A DNA stretch of 30,846 nt from a virus. A program made the position numbers and the translations under genes. Below the pieces are notes generated by a model that saw only the letters and a list, made by a program, of their open reading frames with translations, was not told the origin of the DNA and ran no database searches. The stretch's first letter is position 1, and each line of letters begins with the position of its first letter. Shown one piece after another: positions 17,101 through 24,979 of the stretch. The stretch is taken from positions 1 through 30,846 of IMG/VR virus record IMGVR_UViG_3300010370_000151, one strand, 5' to 3'.

Positions 17101-18141
17101 AGTTGAACCTAATTCTTTTACTGCTTTTTCAACTAAATTTCTATATCTTAAATAAAAATCTAATAAAAATGTTAAAGATTGTGCTTCTTCATAGTTAGGA
17201 TTAGCTATTGCTCCCAATAAACCACGACTTGCTTTATCTAAAAATGTTTTTAAACTCTTAATTAAAGTAAAAATATTAATACATTTGCCGTCAGGACAAA
17301 AGGTATCTATATTCATTTCGACAGCACCAATATTACCAACAGACTCTATATTATTTTTATAAAAATCAATTGTATCTTGGTATACTTTTTTTAGTTTCAT
17401 GGCAAAGTTATATCTTCCTCCAGCAATTTGATCTAAAAACGGTGCTGCCATGATATAGCCCATTAAAATATCCGATAAAAAGGCAAAAGAATAACCAACA
17501 AATTCTGCTTTACATTCAAAATTTCCTGTATCAGAATTAAATTTAGCATTAAATTTCACTAAATTTAAATAGTAAGTAACAGCTTTCCCATAGTAACCTT
17601 TAACTGTCAATTCAAAAATAGGATATGGTAGTTGGAAAAAGAAACCGTATGGTGAACAAGAACCTTGTTCAAAAAGTGTTGCCCCACGAACATCGATAAA
17701 ATCAATTGTAATCATAGGTGCTGCCTGACTTTTTATTGCAATGTCAATATTAGTTATAGCAAACCCTTGTGGGTCATAACCTTCACCAGCACCAATTGCT
17801 TTTATACTACCAATACCGCCTATCTGAGTCCAGTCTGTAGTTAATCCGTTAAATAATTGTTCAGAACTTACACTATTCTCTTGATTACCTGCACCAACAG
17901 AAACTACCGTACCTTGTAATACTGTAAGATTATACGTTTTATCAGGTGTTGCAGTAATCAAAGTTCTATTTCTGGTTCTAGCTTTTAAATCAACAAAAAT
18001 AAATAAATCCTCTAGTGGTACACCTTCCATACCAGGATTCGGGTCTATTAAAGTGTAGGCGTTAGAACCTTTTTGTGATGCAACAGTTGAACCTTCGTTT
18101 TTTAAAATGATTGGGTTATATTCTGTGGGGGTATAAGACAT
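11131..18141 (-). CDS. Giant baseplate hub-like protein with C-terminal peptidoglycan-hydrolase-like domain
   Basis: At 2336 residues this is the largest protein in the window. The N-terminal part (about 1-230) includes FFQLPYPIFELTVKGYYGKA and resembles tail/baseplate proteins. After a long unknown middle, a ten-glycine run (1623-1632) acts as a hinge. Residues about 1640-1960 resemble T4 gp27/gpD-like hubs (FKVLYGKQNQNHFRNIQLDQ, then MMIQPMMYFDLQGIPMFSGA). After a Pro/Gly linker, the C-terminal domain (about 2045-2336) carries NNPGNLR near 2060 and YDDIIWGVQAALQLQ plus YATPNTDCTNHYINSVGK, the pattern of virion-associated lysozyme/transglycosylase-like domains. This matches the job of T4 gp5-gp27: hub plus cell-wall cutting at infection. 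It starts one base overlapping the small LysM-like gene. The catalytic residue is not identified. Confidence 0.78.
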   Translation of the reverse strand: MSYTPTEYNPIILKNEGSTVASQKGSNAYTLIDPNPGMEGVPLEDLFIFVDLKARTRNRTLITATPDKTYNLTVLQGTVVSVGAGNQENSVSSEQLFNGLTTDWTQIGGIGSIKAIGAGEGYDPQGFAITNIDIAIKSQAAPMITIDFIDVRGATLFEQGSCSPYGFFFQLPYPIFELTVKGYYGKAVTYYLNLVKFNAKFNSDTGNFECKAEFVGYSFAFLSDILMGYIMAAPFLDQIAGGRYNFAMKLKKVYQDTIDFYKNNIESVGNIGAVEMNIDTFCPDGKCINIFTLIKSLKTFLDKASRGLLGAIANPNYEEAQSLTFLLDFYLRYRNLVEKAVKELGSTYTVEKTSLKSGSINGERPLKIVFGKDSLGSAIMTSQVASGGKLYEIFNRNGGTFLSAIKEVLKQADKYTKITGGGVPKATFTLQSSNPATVINPTVPSSGYPIFDVPELTNEPWFAGGTAGNTNSFSSLGYVSSDKTTNNYYIDFGYILENIDNDINIIRRTIDLTTDAASDISEAKIVKELKFSPTIRSVFTILLANTQAFMEILKEVSTKAEKYHLAEDLNKYTSDTNVGAKVESTDIQASQTSNKKVYSWPTYSVIEGSSIGTGEIEKYPGINPDFYEKGKPDKSWPELIFVEDFLNAFIKYQKAIEALFNPSPPPGAGTPTYDNYIPINPLESQYWVKDKPNGWSNRNTNRNTVLKTIGDRLFVALDHTIMNPMRITRDAMFSRRPINIAKFSESYASTAAKIDAFNLLNSTNNKSQLDSWITDSTATVFIQSVIDQLKNVSSFGNQADATFPYVTKAINLTKIYTDGYTLSSKNKLTSSGKVYDTEIDSDEEYYVFKPKDGFINFRLSVPIKIFPNPFKMDKGKYLLKIVKPADITTNNIRDIVLSNQTIKDFVNGEYTNSVKAFNLGFGNPIYKDAMGLDINNLVKIGGSQNSPDFNGEILYSTLGKYSPVDGAKTSSSMGSELSNAGFLSFWLYDKYDTNNNNVVGIDIIFRQKRNITTNPVTASYDLEDVKGKIFAKNHFYAPLIATPLWLDNVNNFRSLATGSLIYDEPTQFKNLAYLFLNSFKPTPLTVRLISGDGRMSQAYDSAGNKFPLSKYSQPDPNLPLNFKLKTYGGPESKLVVDTDRGSMPWASTAFQNIAAINEIPKFWVLAFGSQLWRWREFTGSAKGAKWRKTILCFNCDLNKPQVQINGYDPLVQPTFDLSSAPGSRKSYNPAGNRWNVKNYIDGVYGTYNAIDFTKTPKSVFSPQSYSDALKDGSRPSVSAQGGTAGGFTIENGISVGTPDLVGAFYYFGGTGRYNSNIPGTSSTYLGKLSPWTELLGYSFSDLIKKDQFSWPQAYIAPHHIPYISPDITGALALDSPVKNLSTGKGASFTLLMENSFLGGLDYQTIQPVRATTKIVGGGNRGYALSPYVDIDSADNTLFNKYPERSRQADGSLGMIMQYLPDAVKDIFVEEFEKFATSQEWKDMLKKIDPLNFGPNPPTIADNQLIGSGKYVYKKGSGSPAALTKINAEDRVVLVLDAGEVEPLFKEIWYVCNSTPKIWYGYQDESEMPKPDSDPFSSNSFIAEDPNEDGFIVRKSDFERYLTTFYDTYKANLQKRKDELTPPGGGGGGGGGGVDPAKDNDLKLAMYRTFKSLSEKWLQRTTGDGELFFNIGGASSVYCKKNGPVVDKKQRTLASYFVYVNRVWGDIGNQSVIDIRRLDEIKDNNRLSLYQIISDILSENEYLFFGLPTYINFTGNGLDVEDTKDIFRPVLNLDDAGCGPLFVCMYVGGASRKLNLQIGETNCKIDNDELKTVLNNVRDDSFSLEDIQQPNDIASGGFTAFKVLYGKQNQNHFRNIQLDQTEFTETAESLAVLDRLAESQGTTTTSKGQNLNSAYLTRSYSCSIETMGNMMIQPMMYFDLQGIPMFSGAYIITDVTHNIKPNSITTNFKGVRQPRTVVPIVTSVSVALGLTPPTGGGVGLTVSLGSLSASTGPKSCGANNNYSILTNTTNITTRAPQKPLSGFSPVVITPPKIPLFNQPAGSGPANCKGFASFSYGPTGCNNPGNLRGGYGAIMTLASFDPKAPGFYAVYDDIIWGVQAALQLQRSVINNKKGVADGFTGPRNTLMTFLMIYATPNTDCTNHYINSVGKNIQKVVPTFTWTTLQNINDKLVTDGQQPEWSPTAPYGERYQILRDAAIKDGSGNVNTRFIPGDINAGYGGNELFSYYRDFDVSSGNNPTATDFVRAITAAIFQKEFGGGFIANSFTGPQLYALWEGEYKGNPTTDLPSFNDNATDPTNQNYIIAWSLKNYSYGFGSVPQFNVWKNNFCSGNDAFKCGG

Positions 18142-18467
18142 TAACTATTAATATTATACAAAACGTTATAATTAGTAATTGCTCTTTGATATGCTTGTAA
18201 AGCCGAAGTAAGTGGATAAGGTATACGAATTGTTGTACCTTCAGGGATATCAAATTCTAAACCACCGTAAATTGGATTTGCTTGCATAATTAGCCAACCA
18301 TAATATGGTGATCCATAATAGTTGTTTGATAAAATGTCAAGTCTAGTTCTTTCAGTATACTCAACCAAAATATCATTCGGAAAAGTTGGTATTTTTATAA
18401 AGGGTAAAACTTTAACTTGATTATTGAATCTGAAGTTTTGATATCTATCGTAATATGACCTTGCCAT
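18141..18467 (-). CDS. Small baseplate protein, LysM / gp53-like
   Basis: The 108-residue protein carries RTRLDILSNNYYGSPYYGWL (about 41-60), then IMQANPIYGGLEFDIPEGTTIRIP. This D-x-L-x2-(I/L)-x3-YYG-x-P-x-x-W-x-(I/L)-(I/M)-x-x-AN-P pattern is that of LysM-like baseplate proteins such as P2 gpX and the T4 gp53 C-terminal segment, which joins baseplate wedges. It has no signal peptide, so it acts in the virion rather than the wall. It starts 49 bases after the 2115-residue gene and shares one base with the next gene (TAATG), consistent with a baseplate assembly set. LysM-like class is fairly sure; exact equivalence to gp53 is inferred. Confidence 0.72.
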   Translation of the reverse strand: MARSYYDRYQNFRFNNQVKVLPFIKIPTFPNDILVEYTERTRLDILSNNYYGSPYYGWLIMQANPIYGGLEFDIPEGTTIRIPYPLTSALQAYQRAITNYNVLYNINS

Positions 18468-18516
18468 TTTTTGTATTTTAAAAAAAAATTAATATTATTT
18501 AAGTGTTTTAAATTTA

Positions 18517-21500
18517 TCACGGTACCCCAGTTGGTTGTAATTGTAACTTAATTTCCAATTCTATTATATAATTTTCGTACTTTTTCCCGATTTTAATGTT
18601 TCTCCCTGGTAGATAATATATGACAAGATTAAAATTACCGTTACCAAACCAATATGCTGGAGCTTTTACTTTTTGAAATGCGTCACCACCTGTTAAATCT
18701 CCGTCATAAAAAGGTAACATTGTATCGTTATTTGGGAATTTTTCAGGATTAAATCCGCTTGTATAATAATTGAAACTCATGACACCTTTACCTTCTAAAT
18801 TAAGTGTTTCTTGAGTTCGTAATAATTTAGGTATAACAAAACCCCATTCTGAACGAAGACCAAGTTTTTTAAAATTCACTTCATCACTAAGATCAAAATT
18901 TCGATCAGTACATTTTGAAAAATCATCTGGGAGACAATTAAATATTTCAAAAGCTTTAACCATTGTAGTATCACCTGGCGTTGGGTAAATAAGTGTCGGT
19001 CCAATTCCTAATACTATTGGGTTTGGATCACGGTCAAAATTCCCTGCTATTGGTTCACTAGTATTAAATCTAGTATCTGTTATTTGTAAAATAATGTATT
19101 TTCCGTTTGGTCTAAGAATACTGACATATGTTATTAAATCTTTATTTTGTATAATTTTACCCCAATCTGGATTAGAAACATTAACACTATCTGCATTCAT
19201 ATCCAATAATTTAATGGTGACCCTTGAATCTGTAATAGGAGTCAGTAATTCTGTAGCGTTTTGTATTTCTGGTTCAGGTTGTCCATTATCTCCAGGTGCT
19301 GTAGGAAGACTTACTGTGTCTTTTTGTTCTTCATTTTTTTCTTTTTTCCTAAAAAGTCTACCGAAGAAACCTTTACCTTCATCTGTTTGAGTGGTTGCTT
19401 GTGTAGGTGTAGGTGTTGCAGCTGGTGGTATTTGAGACGTAGAGGTTACAACTGGTGGTGGTAAAGTTGGTGTACCAGGTGGTAATTCAGTACTAATAGT
19501 AACTTGACCGTTATCTGATACGGTAACATCTGGTTGTGAACTAGGTGGTGGATCACCTTGATTTGAAGCGTTTATCACATCAGTTAAAGTTTGACTTTGA
19601 TTTGTTAACGTTAACTGATTGGTTGTATTAACCGTTGGTACAGCATTTTGTTGTATAACACTATAACCAACGGTTAAATCACCGAATGTTTGTTCTGGTG
19701 ATAATAAAGCACCGTATATTAAATCTTGTCTTGTTGTTATAGCTTCGTCTAGTTGTACTTGAACCGCTGGTCTATAAACACCTGTATTTGCGTAGAAATT
19801 ATAAGAAACAGCATTTTGTAATTGTTTAATTGGTCCACCTAATGAACTACCACCAATAAATTTAAAGCCCATACTAACTTTTGCCAACATTGGCTGAACT
19901 CCAATACCTTCTGGATTTAAATCCCATTGTAAAGGGTCATAAGTTATATTAACACTTTCAATAACTATTTTAGTGTTATAAAAATCACCAATACGTAAAA
20001 TACAAACTGGGGGTCTACCAAAAACCATATTTGAAGGAACGTCGTCTGCCAATAATTGTGGTCCTTGTCTTGTACACTGATGTAAGAAAGTTAATCTACT
20101 ATTCAACCCTTCTGGGGTAATTGAATGGAAAGCGGGATGAAAATATTTAATTTTTTCTTTTAGTGACTCATAAACAAAAGGTTGTTCCCTTTTCATTGAT
20201 TCAAAATAGTCACATTCAGTTATGAAAAATTTCTGTAAAGATTCTGCAACTATTTCACTAAATTTTTTATTTTCTTCACCTATTTGTTCTGATAATAGGT
20301 CGGCTTGTAAAGCTGTAGATGGTATTAAAGTTATTTTTACATACCTTAATTCTTTTTGTGTTCTAGAATTACTTAAAATATTAACATCACCAGTGGTATT
20401 ATTAATGTAGTTTTTAACACTACACGGGTTATTAGGTTCTGTTGGTGCACTACTATCGTAAACACCTAAAGTACTAACATAACCCATTTGAGAAGAATCG
20501 GTGTAATAAACCCTAAATAAAGGTGTACCTGAAACTGTACCATTGTTTATAAAATTAAAAGGACGTGGTTGATTTCTATTGGTAATACCGTAATTAAAAT
20601 CTAAATCCCACCTTTCTTTACTGTCAGCTAAAGTAGTTTCTACAGGGTAATTAATATAATTAGGGTCTCCATTAAGCTTTGGTGGTCCTCCTTGGAGTTC
20701 TTCTTTGGCTGCTAGTTTTCCTAATAAATATTGTTTCATTGATAAAACCCTATTTTTAACTAATTCAGAAGGATTCCAATATGGAAGTTGTCCAGTACCG
20801 ATTTGGTTTGGCCAAGGACTTATATTTTGACCATTTTCACGTAGAAAATCAACTTCAAAACCTAAGTAACCTATGGGTCCAAAATCACCAGATTTTTTTT
20901 CATATTTACCTGCAGAAGCTTCTATTTTTATTTTATAATTTTTACCATCTTCTGTAACAAGAAATTTAGCTATAGTATCTAACCATTCGGAAATTGGTTT
21001 ATCTTGAACCATGTTCATGTACTTATATCCTGATAAACAACTAGGACTATAAAAAGATTTCCAACTAGTTGGTGATATACCTACGGAACTGGGTGTTCCA
21101 TCTAAATTGTGTGTTATTTCGTATGTTAAATTTTGATTCATATCAGAAATACCGTCATCAAAATAAATTTTTATTTCTTTTGGTATTTCTGTGTATACTG
21201 CTCTATCGTATTTTACAATTTTTGAACTTGTGACACCACTATTTACTATTGTTATGGCTGTCGCACTTTCTGTAAGTGTTGTTTCACCTGTTATTTTATA
21301 ACCTACATGTCGACAAGATTCAAATGGGTTTGGGTCGTAAATAAACCAGCTAGGTGGGTTAAAAGCTAAATCTAATTCAGTAGAACCAGTAAAACAATTT
21401 GTTGTTGCGGAAACTAAAAAACCCGGTAGTGGTTCTGGAGTACCATTCTTTCTAAAGGCTAATTGATATTCATTATAACAAGTTGTTGTGCCCGCGGATA

Positions 21501-24500
21501 ATGTATAATAAGTTGGGCAAGTAACAGTTGCGGCCGAAAAAATTGTTGTTTCTCCTGTTATTTTAAAACAAGTTGTTGTATTAGCAGAAAGTTGGTAACC
21601 TGAACTACAAACAATTGTTGCCCCACTTCTTATAGTAACACCAGCAAGTGTACTATAACAAGCGGCAGAAAGAGGAAAAAATGGATCAAATACATATCCT
21701 GAAGGACAACTATAAGTCACAGGTGTAAAAGAATAGGTACCACCAGTGTATTTGTAACAAGTTGTGGTATTTGCGGAAAGTGTGTAAGTAGGGTCTGAAC
21801 AATTTACAGTAGCAGAAAGAGTACTACCTGAAGGTACATTTAAACCACATCTAATATCACATCTTGTAATAGAACCAGTAGGAAATAAATCTATAAGTGG
21901 TGTGTAACTATCTGGGCAAACCAAATTAAATTGTGATGTTCCAGTAATCCCAGGTTGGCATGGTCCGATAAAAACATTTGTACCACCTGTTGTTTTAGTA
22001 CAAAGATTAATACCCGCATCGTATGTATACCCATCAGGACAATTATAAGTTGTTGTAGTCGAAGCAGTTACTGTTTGTTCTAAAAAAGAAACCGATGTTA
22101 TTCCAGAAAACAAAGAGTTTCCCGGTAAATTTGTTCCCACTGTGTTAAGTAAACCTTGCAAAGGTACAATTTGTTCTTGTAACCACTTATCTCTTAATCT
22201 TTCAGTTTCAGCAAAAGCTTCATTTCTTGTTGGTAAATAATCAGCAAAAATTTCTTTTAAAGTTTCATTATCAGTACCAGCAAAAAATGAATGCAAAGGT
22301 CCATCAGGGTTATTTATATTATTTTTAAGATTATCCCTTAATTCATTTAAAACTGAAGGGTGGTCTACTATTATGGTAAAATCTAAAGTACCACTTCTTT
22401 CAGTATTATTATATGTATAAACATTTTCACCTCTACCAATAAACTGTGTTGCTTCCCAATTAACGGTTACAGATTCAGAAAAATTAATATCATAAGGTGG
22501 AAACCACATGATTCTTCCACCATTTGGTCCTATTTCACATTGTGGTAGATAAAGTGTTTGTGGAGCATCTTTCCATGCCAAATTTTCAATTGAAAACATA
22601 TACGGTATTGCAGCTCCTTTTACTGAATTTTGATTTATGACTGCTCTAAGTAAGTCTTCTTTCTCAAAAGCAATTTTTGGCATTCCAGTTCTATCTTCAT
22701 TCCAGTTCATGGTCATATTCTGATTGTTTTCCTGACCACGCCACCAATTACCACTACTTCTAACCAAATCTTTCCATTGACTGTATTTTCTACGTGAAGA
22801 CCAAGAACGTGTGAAATATTCACCTCCAGTTCCGTCTTGGAAATTGTAATTTCTAGCGGTGTTACCCATTGAAGACCTGTAAGGAGATTCATCGGGTTTT
22901 TTAACACCTGTTGAATGCCCTAAAATATCTGTATCTATTCTTTGGGAATAATCTGATTTACCATTAAAGGCTTCCGCTGAGTTAAAATAACCTATATAAT
23001 TTGCCGCATCTCCCCTTTTAGATTTATTTACTAAATTTTGTGTAAATGATAAAATACCTTTTTTAAATGGATTATTACTTCTAACTCGCCAATCAACATT
23101 TTCATCGATAGTACCTCTTTGTAATACAGGTATTTCTCTTTCTGTTGATGTACCTAAATATTTAGTATTTATTTTACTACTATCGTATATAAATCCAACA
23201 TCACCACCGCCAAAATTACTTTTTTCTGAAAAAGGAACACCAACTGAATTAAAAGCCTCACTCGTACCAAAAAAACCACCATATTGATCTTCTTTTACAT
23301 CTTCTAGTGGTGTAATTTCTGTTTTATTTAAATCAGTACCTTTGTTAAATTTTTCGTAACTACCTTCTAAATTAGGTCCTAATTTATTTGTGTTAATTGC
23401 ATCAAAAATAAGACTTCTAGTTGCATTACCAGTTCTATCTAATAATCCAGCTTTGATGTCTACCTCATTAATATTAGTAGGTACAGCTTGATTACTTAAG
23501 GTTCCGTCTTTATTAAAAATACTGATATTAAAATCGTAATCTTGTAAATAACTAACTGGGATACTAAATCCAGCAACATCCCCAAAAGTATCTAAAGCGT
23601 TTAAAGCAATGTTAGCTGCTCTAGTTATTTTAAAATCGGAAAGAACAAAGGCACCACCAGCAAACAAACTAAAAGGACTAGTGTTAATAATTCCAACAGT
23701 TTGATCTATAGAATTTATTCTGATTCTTTCTTTTAATTCTATACCTCTTCTTTGACGAGCTATTTTATCTAATTCCGATATATTTTGACCGTCTGGTAAA
23801 TAGTTTATACCTGAACCTTCGGTACTAAAAGGAACAACACCAACACCTAAAGTACGGTTTAATAATTCATCCCTAAGATCACCCTGTACACCTAAATTAT
23901 ATTCAATTAAGCCAGTGTTGGCTTTAATCATGATTTCTTGTATTACAGAATCATAAGAAATCAAATCTTTAGGACCGTATTTATTTTGTTTTTTCTCGTT
24001 TTCTATAAGTTGTGTTGAACCATCGACTGGTAAACCATCTTGAAACCAATTATCAATACTACCAGCAAAACCTAAAGTTAAAGTTGCAGGTATTCCATAT
24101 TGAGATTTATATGTATTATTCTCATTTTGAAATATGGTAGCATAGTTAGGGTACCAAGTAGTTAAATCATTAAAAGAAGGATTTCTTGTTAAATTATCAT
24201 CTAAAGGTTGTGTAAAATCATTAATCTCTGAGGGAGTATTTGAAACTACTGTAACATCAGGAAAATTTTGTAATTGTGTTGGTGGTTGGCTAACAAAAAC
24301 TGCAGCATCTGTACCTTTATCTGAATCATCAAATCCTGCATTTAAAATTGCTGGATCAACATTTGGTGGGTTTAAACCTAAATTGTTATTTAAAGGTTGT
24401 GTAAAATCATTTAAAAAATCTGGATTGTTAGCTAAATAAGTTAAATCAGGTAAATTAACGACTGTTACGTTTGGATTAAATAAATTTGCAGCATCTTGTC

Positions 24501-24864
24501 CTTGACCAGCTTGTGACGGACTACTTGAACCTATAGTGTTACTTACATTTGGATCAATATTTTGTAAATTACTACCTATATTGGTACCAAAAGGATTTGT
24601 GAAGTTATTAGTTTGTGAAGGTGTATTAGCTACGGTAGATAAATCTGGTACATCTATAACATTAAATTGTGATTGTGAAACATCGTACTCTACTCCTAAA
24701 CCACCTTGTGAAGGTGTAGTAATTCCTAATGTGTTAGCAATTGCTGGGTCAATATTTTGTAAATTATGACTATATAAATAAGTTAGAAATTGACTGTCAC
24801 TTATTGGTCCAAAATTAAGACTATCAAAATAATCTATATTGTAGTTAAAAGGGTTTACTGACAT
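18517..24864 (-). CDS. Giant baseplate/tail structural protein with N-terminal and Cys-rich repeats
   Basis: The 2115-residue protein starts with three 65-residue repeats (33-227). Residues about 760-840 (IMWFPPYDINFSESVTVNWE, then FIGRGENVYTYNNTERSG) resemble tail-tube/baseplate domains of the XkdP or tube-initiator kind. A cysteine-rich repeat region spans 942-1129. Another conserved-looking segment, about 1588-1680, includes PVCILRIGDFYNTKIVIESV and DPLQWDLNPEGIGVQPMLAK with MGFKFIGGSSLGGPI, again like a beta-rich tube or baseplate domain. A Pro/Thr/Gln linker (about 1768-1825) and a basic stretch (GFFGRLFRKKEKNEEQ) precede the C-terminal domain. It follows the tape measure gene and precedes two baseplate genes, so a baseplate or tube-end role is likely. 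An ATATTTAT octamer lies 18 bases before its start. Confidence 0.72.
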   Translation of the reverse strand: MSVNPFNYNIDYFDSLNFGPISDSQFLTYLYSHNLQNIDPAIANTLGITTPSQGGLGVEYDVSQSQFNVIDVPDLSTVANTPSQTNNFTNPFGTNIGSNLQNIDPNVSNTIGSSSPSQAGQGQDAANLFNPNVTVVNLPDLTYLANNPDFLNDFTQPLNNNLGLNPPNVDPAILNAGFDDSDKGTDAAVFVSQPPTQLQNFPDVTVVSNTPSEINDFTQPLDDNLTRNPSFNDLTTWYPNYATIFQNENNTYKSQYGIPATLTLGFAGSIDNWFQDGLPVDGSTQLIENEKKQNKYGPKDLISYDSVIQEIMIKANTGLIEYNLGVQGDLRDELLNRTLGVGVVPFSTEGSGINYLPDGQNISELDKIARQRRGIELKERIRINSIDQTVGIINTSPFSLFAGGAFVLSDFKITRAANIALNALDTFGDVAGFSIPVSYLQDYDFNISIFNKDGTLSNQAVPTNINEVDIKAGLLDRTGNATRSLIFDAINTNKLGPNLEGSYEKFNKGTDLNKTEITPLEDVKEDQYGGFFGTSEAFNSVGVPFSEKSNFGGGDVGFIYDSSKINTKYLGTSTEREIPVLQRGTIDENVDWRVRSNNPFKKGILSFTQNLVNKSKRGDAANYIGYFNSAEAFNGKSDYSQRIDTDILGHSTGVKKPDESPYRSSMGNTARNYNFQDGTGGEYFTRSWSSRRKYSQWKDLVRSSGNWWRGQENNQNMTMNWNEDRTGMPKIAFEKEDLLRAVINQNSVKGAAIPYMFSIENLAWKDAPQTLYLPQCEIGPNGGRIMWFPPYDINFSESVTVNWEATQFIGRGENVYTYNNTERSGTLDFTIIVDHPSVLNELRDNLKNNINNPDGPLHSFFAGTDNETLKEIFADYLPTRNEAFAETERLRDKWLQEQIVPLQGLLNTVGTNLPGNSLFSGITSVSFLEQTVTASTTTTYNCPDGYTYDAGINLCTKTTGGTNVFIGPCQPGITGTSQFNLVCPDSYTPLIDLFPTGSITRCDIRCGLNVPSGSTLSATVNCSDPTYTLSANTTTCYKYTGGTYSFTPVTYSCPSGYVFDPFFPLSAACYSTLAGVTIRSGATIVCSSGYQLSANTTTCFKITGETTIFSAATVTCPTYYTLSAGTTTCYNEYQLAFRKNGTPEPLPGFLVSATTNCFTGSTELDLAFNPPSWFIYDPNPFESCRHVGYKITGETTLTESATAITIVNSGVTSSKIVKYDRAVYTEIPKEIKIYFDDGISDMNQNLTYEITHNLDGTPSSVGISPTSWKSFYSPSCLSGYKYMNMVQDKPISEWLDTIAKFLVTEDGKNYKIKIEASAGKYEKKSGDFGPIGYLGFEVDFLRENGQNISPWPNQIGTGQLPYWNPSELVKNRVLSMKQYLLGKLAAKEELQGGPPKLNGDPNYINYPVETTLADSKERWDLDFNYGITNRNQPRPFNFINNGTVSGTPLFRVYYTDSSQMGYVSTLGVYDSSAPTEPNNPCSVKNYINNTTGDVNILSNSRTQKELRYVKITLIPSTALQADLLSEQIGEENKKFSEIVAESLQKFFITECDYFESMKREQPFVYESLKEKIKYFHPAFHSITPEGLNSRLTFLHQCTRQGPQLLADDVPSNMVFGRPPVCILRIGDFYNTKIVIESVNITYDPLQWDLNPEGIGVQPMLAKVSMGFKFIGGSSLGGPIKQLQNAVSYNFYANTGVYRPAVQVQLDEAITTRQDLIYGALLSPEQTFGDLTVGYSVIQQNAVPTVNTTNQLTLTNQSQTLTDVINASNQGDPPPSSQPDVTVSDNGQVTISTELPPGTPTLPPPVVTSTSQIPPAATPTPTQATTQTDEGKGFFGRLFRKKEKNEEQKDTVSLPTAPGDNGQPEPEIQNATELLTPITDSRVTIKLLDMNADSVNVSNPDWGKIIQNKDLITYVSILRPNGKYIILQITDTRFNTSEPIAGNFDRDPNPIVLGIGPTLIYPTPGDTTMVKAFEIFNCLPDDFSKCTDRNFDLSDEVNFKKLGLRSEWGFVIPKLLRTQETLNLEGKGVMSFNYYTSGFNPEKFPNNDTMLPFYDGDLTGGDAFQKVKAPAYWFGNGNFNLVIYYLPGRNIKIGKKYENYIIELEIKLQLQPTGVP
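21478..22041 (-). repeat. Cysteine-rich repeats in the 2115-residue tail protein
   Basis: Residues 942-1129 hold about six imperfect units of the form C-(P/S)-x-x-Y-x-L-S-A-x-T-T-T-C-(Y/F)-K, often followed by x-TG-(G/E)-T. Clear copies are YTLSANTTTCYK, YQLSANTTTCFK and YTLSAGTTTCYN. DNA echoes the repeats (ACAAGTTGTTGT and close variants recur on the plus strand). Cysteine pairing suggests small disulfide-linked or metal-binding knobs. They are inserted between beta-rich structural domains. Confidence 0.75.
24184..24768 (-). repeat. Three tandem ~65-residue repeats at the N terminus of the 2115-residue protein
   Basis: Units at residues about 33-97, 98-164 and 165-227 share NLQNIDP (or NPPNVDP), a middle DV-x-DL or NLPDL, then A/SN-(T/N)-P and NDFTQPL-x-x-NL. 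DNA identity remains in places: TAAAGGTTGTGTAAAATCATT occurs near 24200 and 24391, and TCAATATTTTGTAAATTA near 24553 and 24750 (plus strand). This points to fairly recent duplication. Confidence 0.8.
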
Positions 24865-24882
24865 TTAAAATATCTTTTTCTA

Positions 24883-24890
24883 ATAAATAT
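24883..24890 (-). promoter_or_regulatory. ATATTTAT octamer before the 2115-residue gene
   Basis: The octamer ends 18 bases before ATG 24864. A second copy lies at 24939-24946, in the loop of an imperfect inverted repeat. Candidate late promoter, based on shared position with other starts. Confidence 0.38.
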
Positions 24891-24910
24891 TTACTTTTAT
24901 AAAATTTATT

Positions 24911-24970
24911 GCTAATATTAAAGCAGATCTCCGGTTATATAAATATTATGAATAAAGCTTATATATTAGC
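24911..24970. repeat. Imperfect 14-bp inverted repeat between the tape measure and 2115-residue genes
   Basis: GCTAATATTAAAGC (24911-24924) and GCTTATATATTAGC (24957-24970) pair at 12 of 14 positions around a 32-base loop that holds an ATATTTAT copy and the only G/C-rich bases of this gap (CTCCGG). The stem could act as a weak terminator, RNA processing site or protein-binding site; there is no T run. It fills half of the 115-base gap. Confidence 0.5.
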
Positions 24971-24979
24971 TATTATTTA

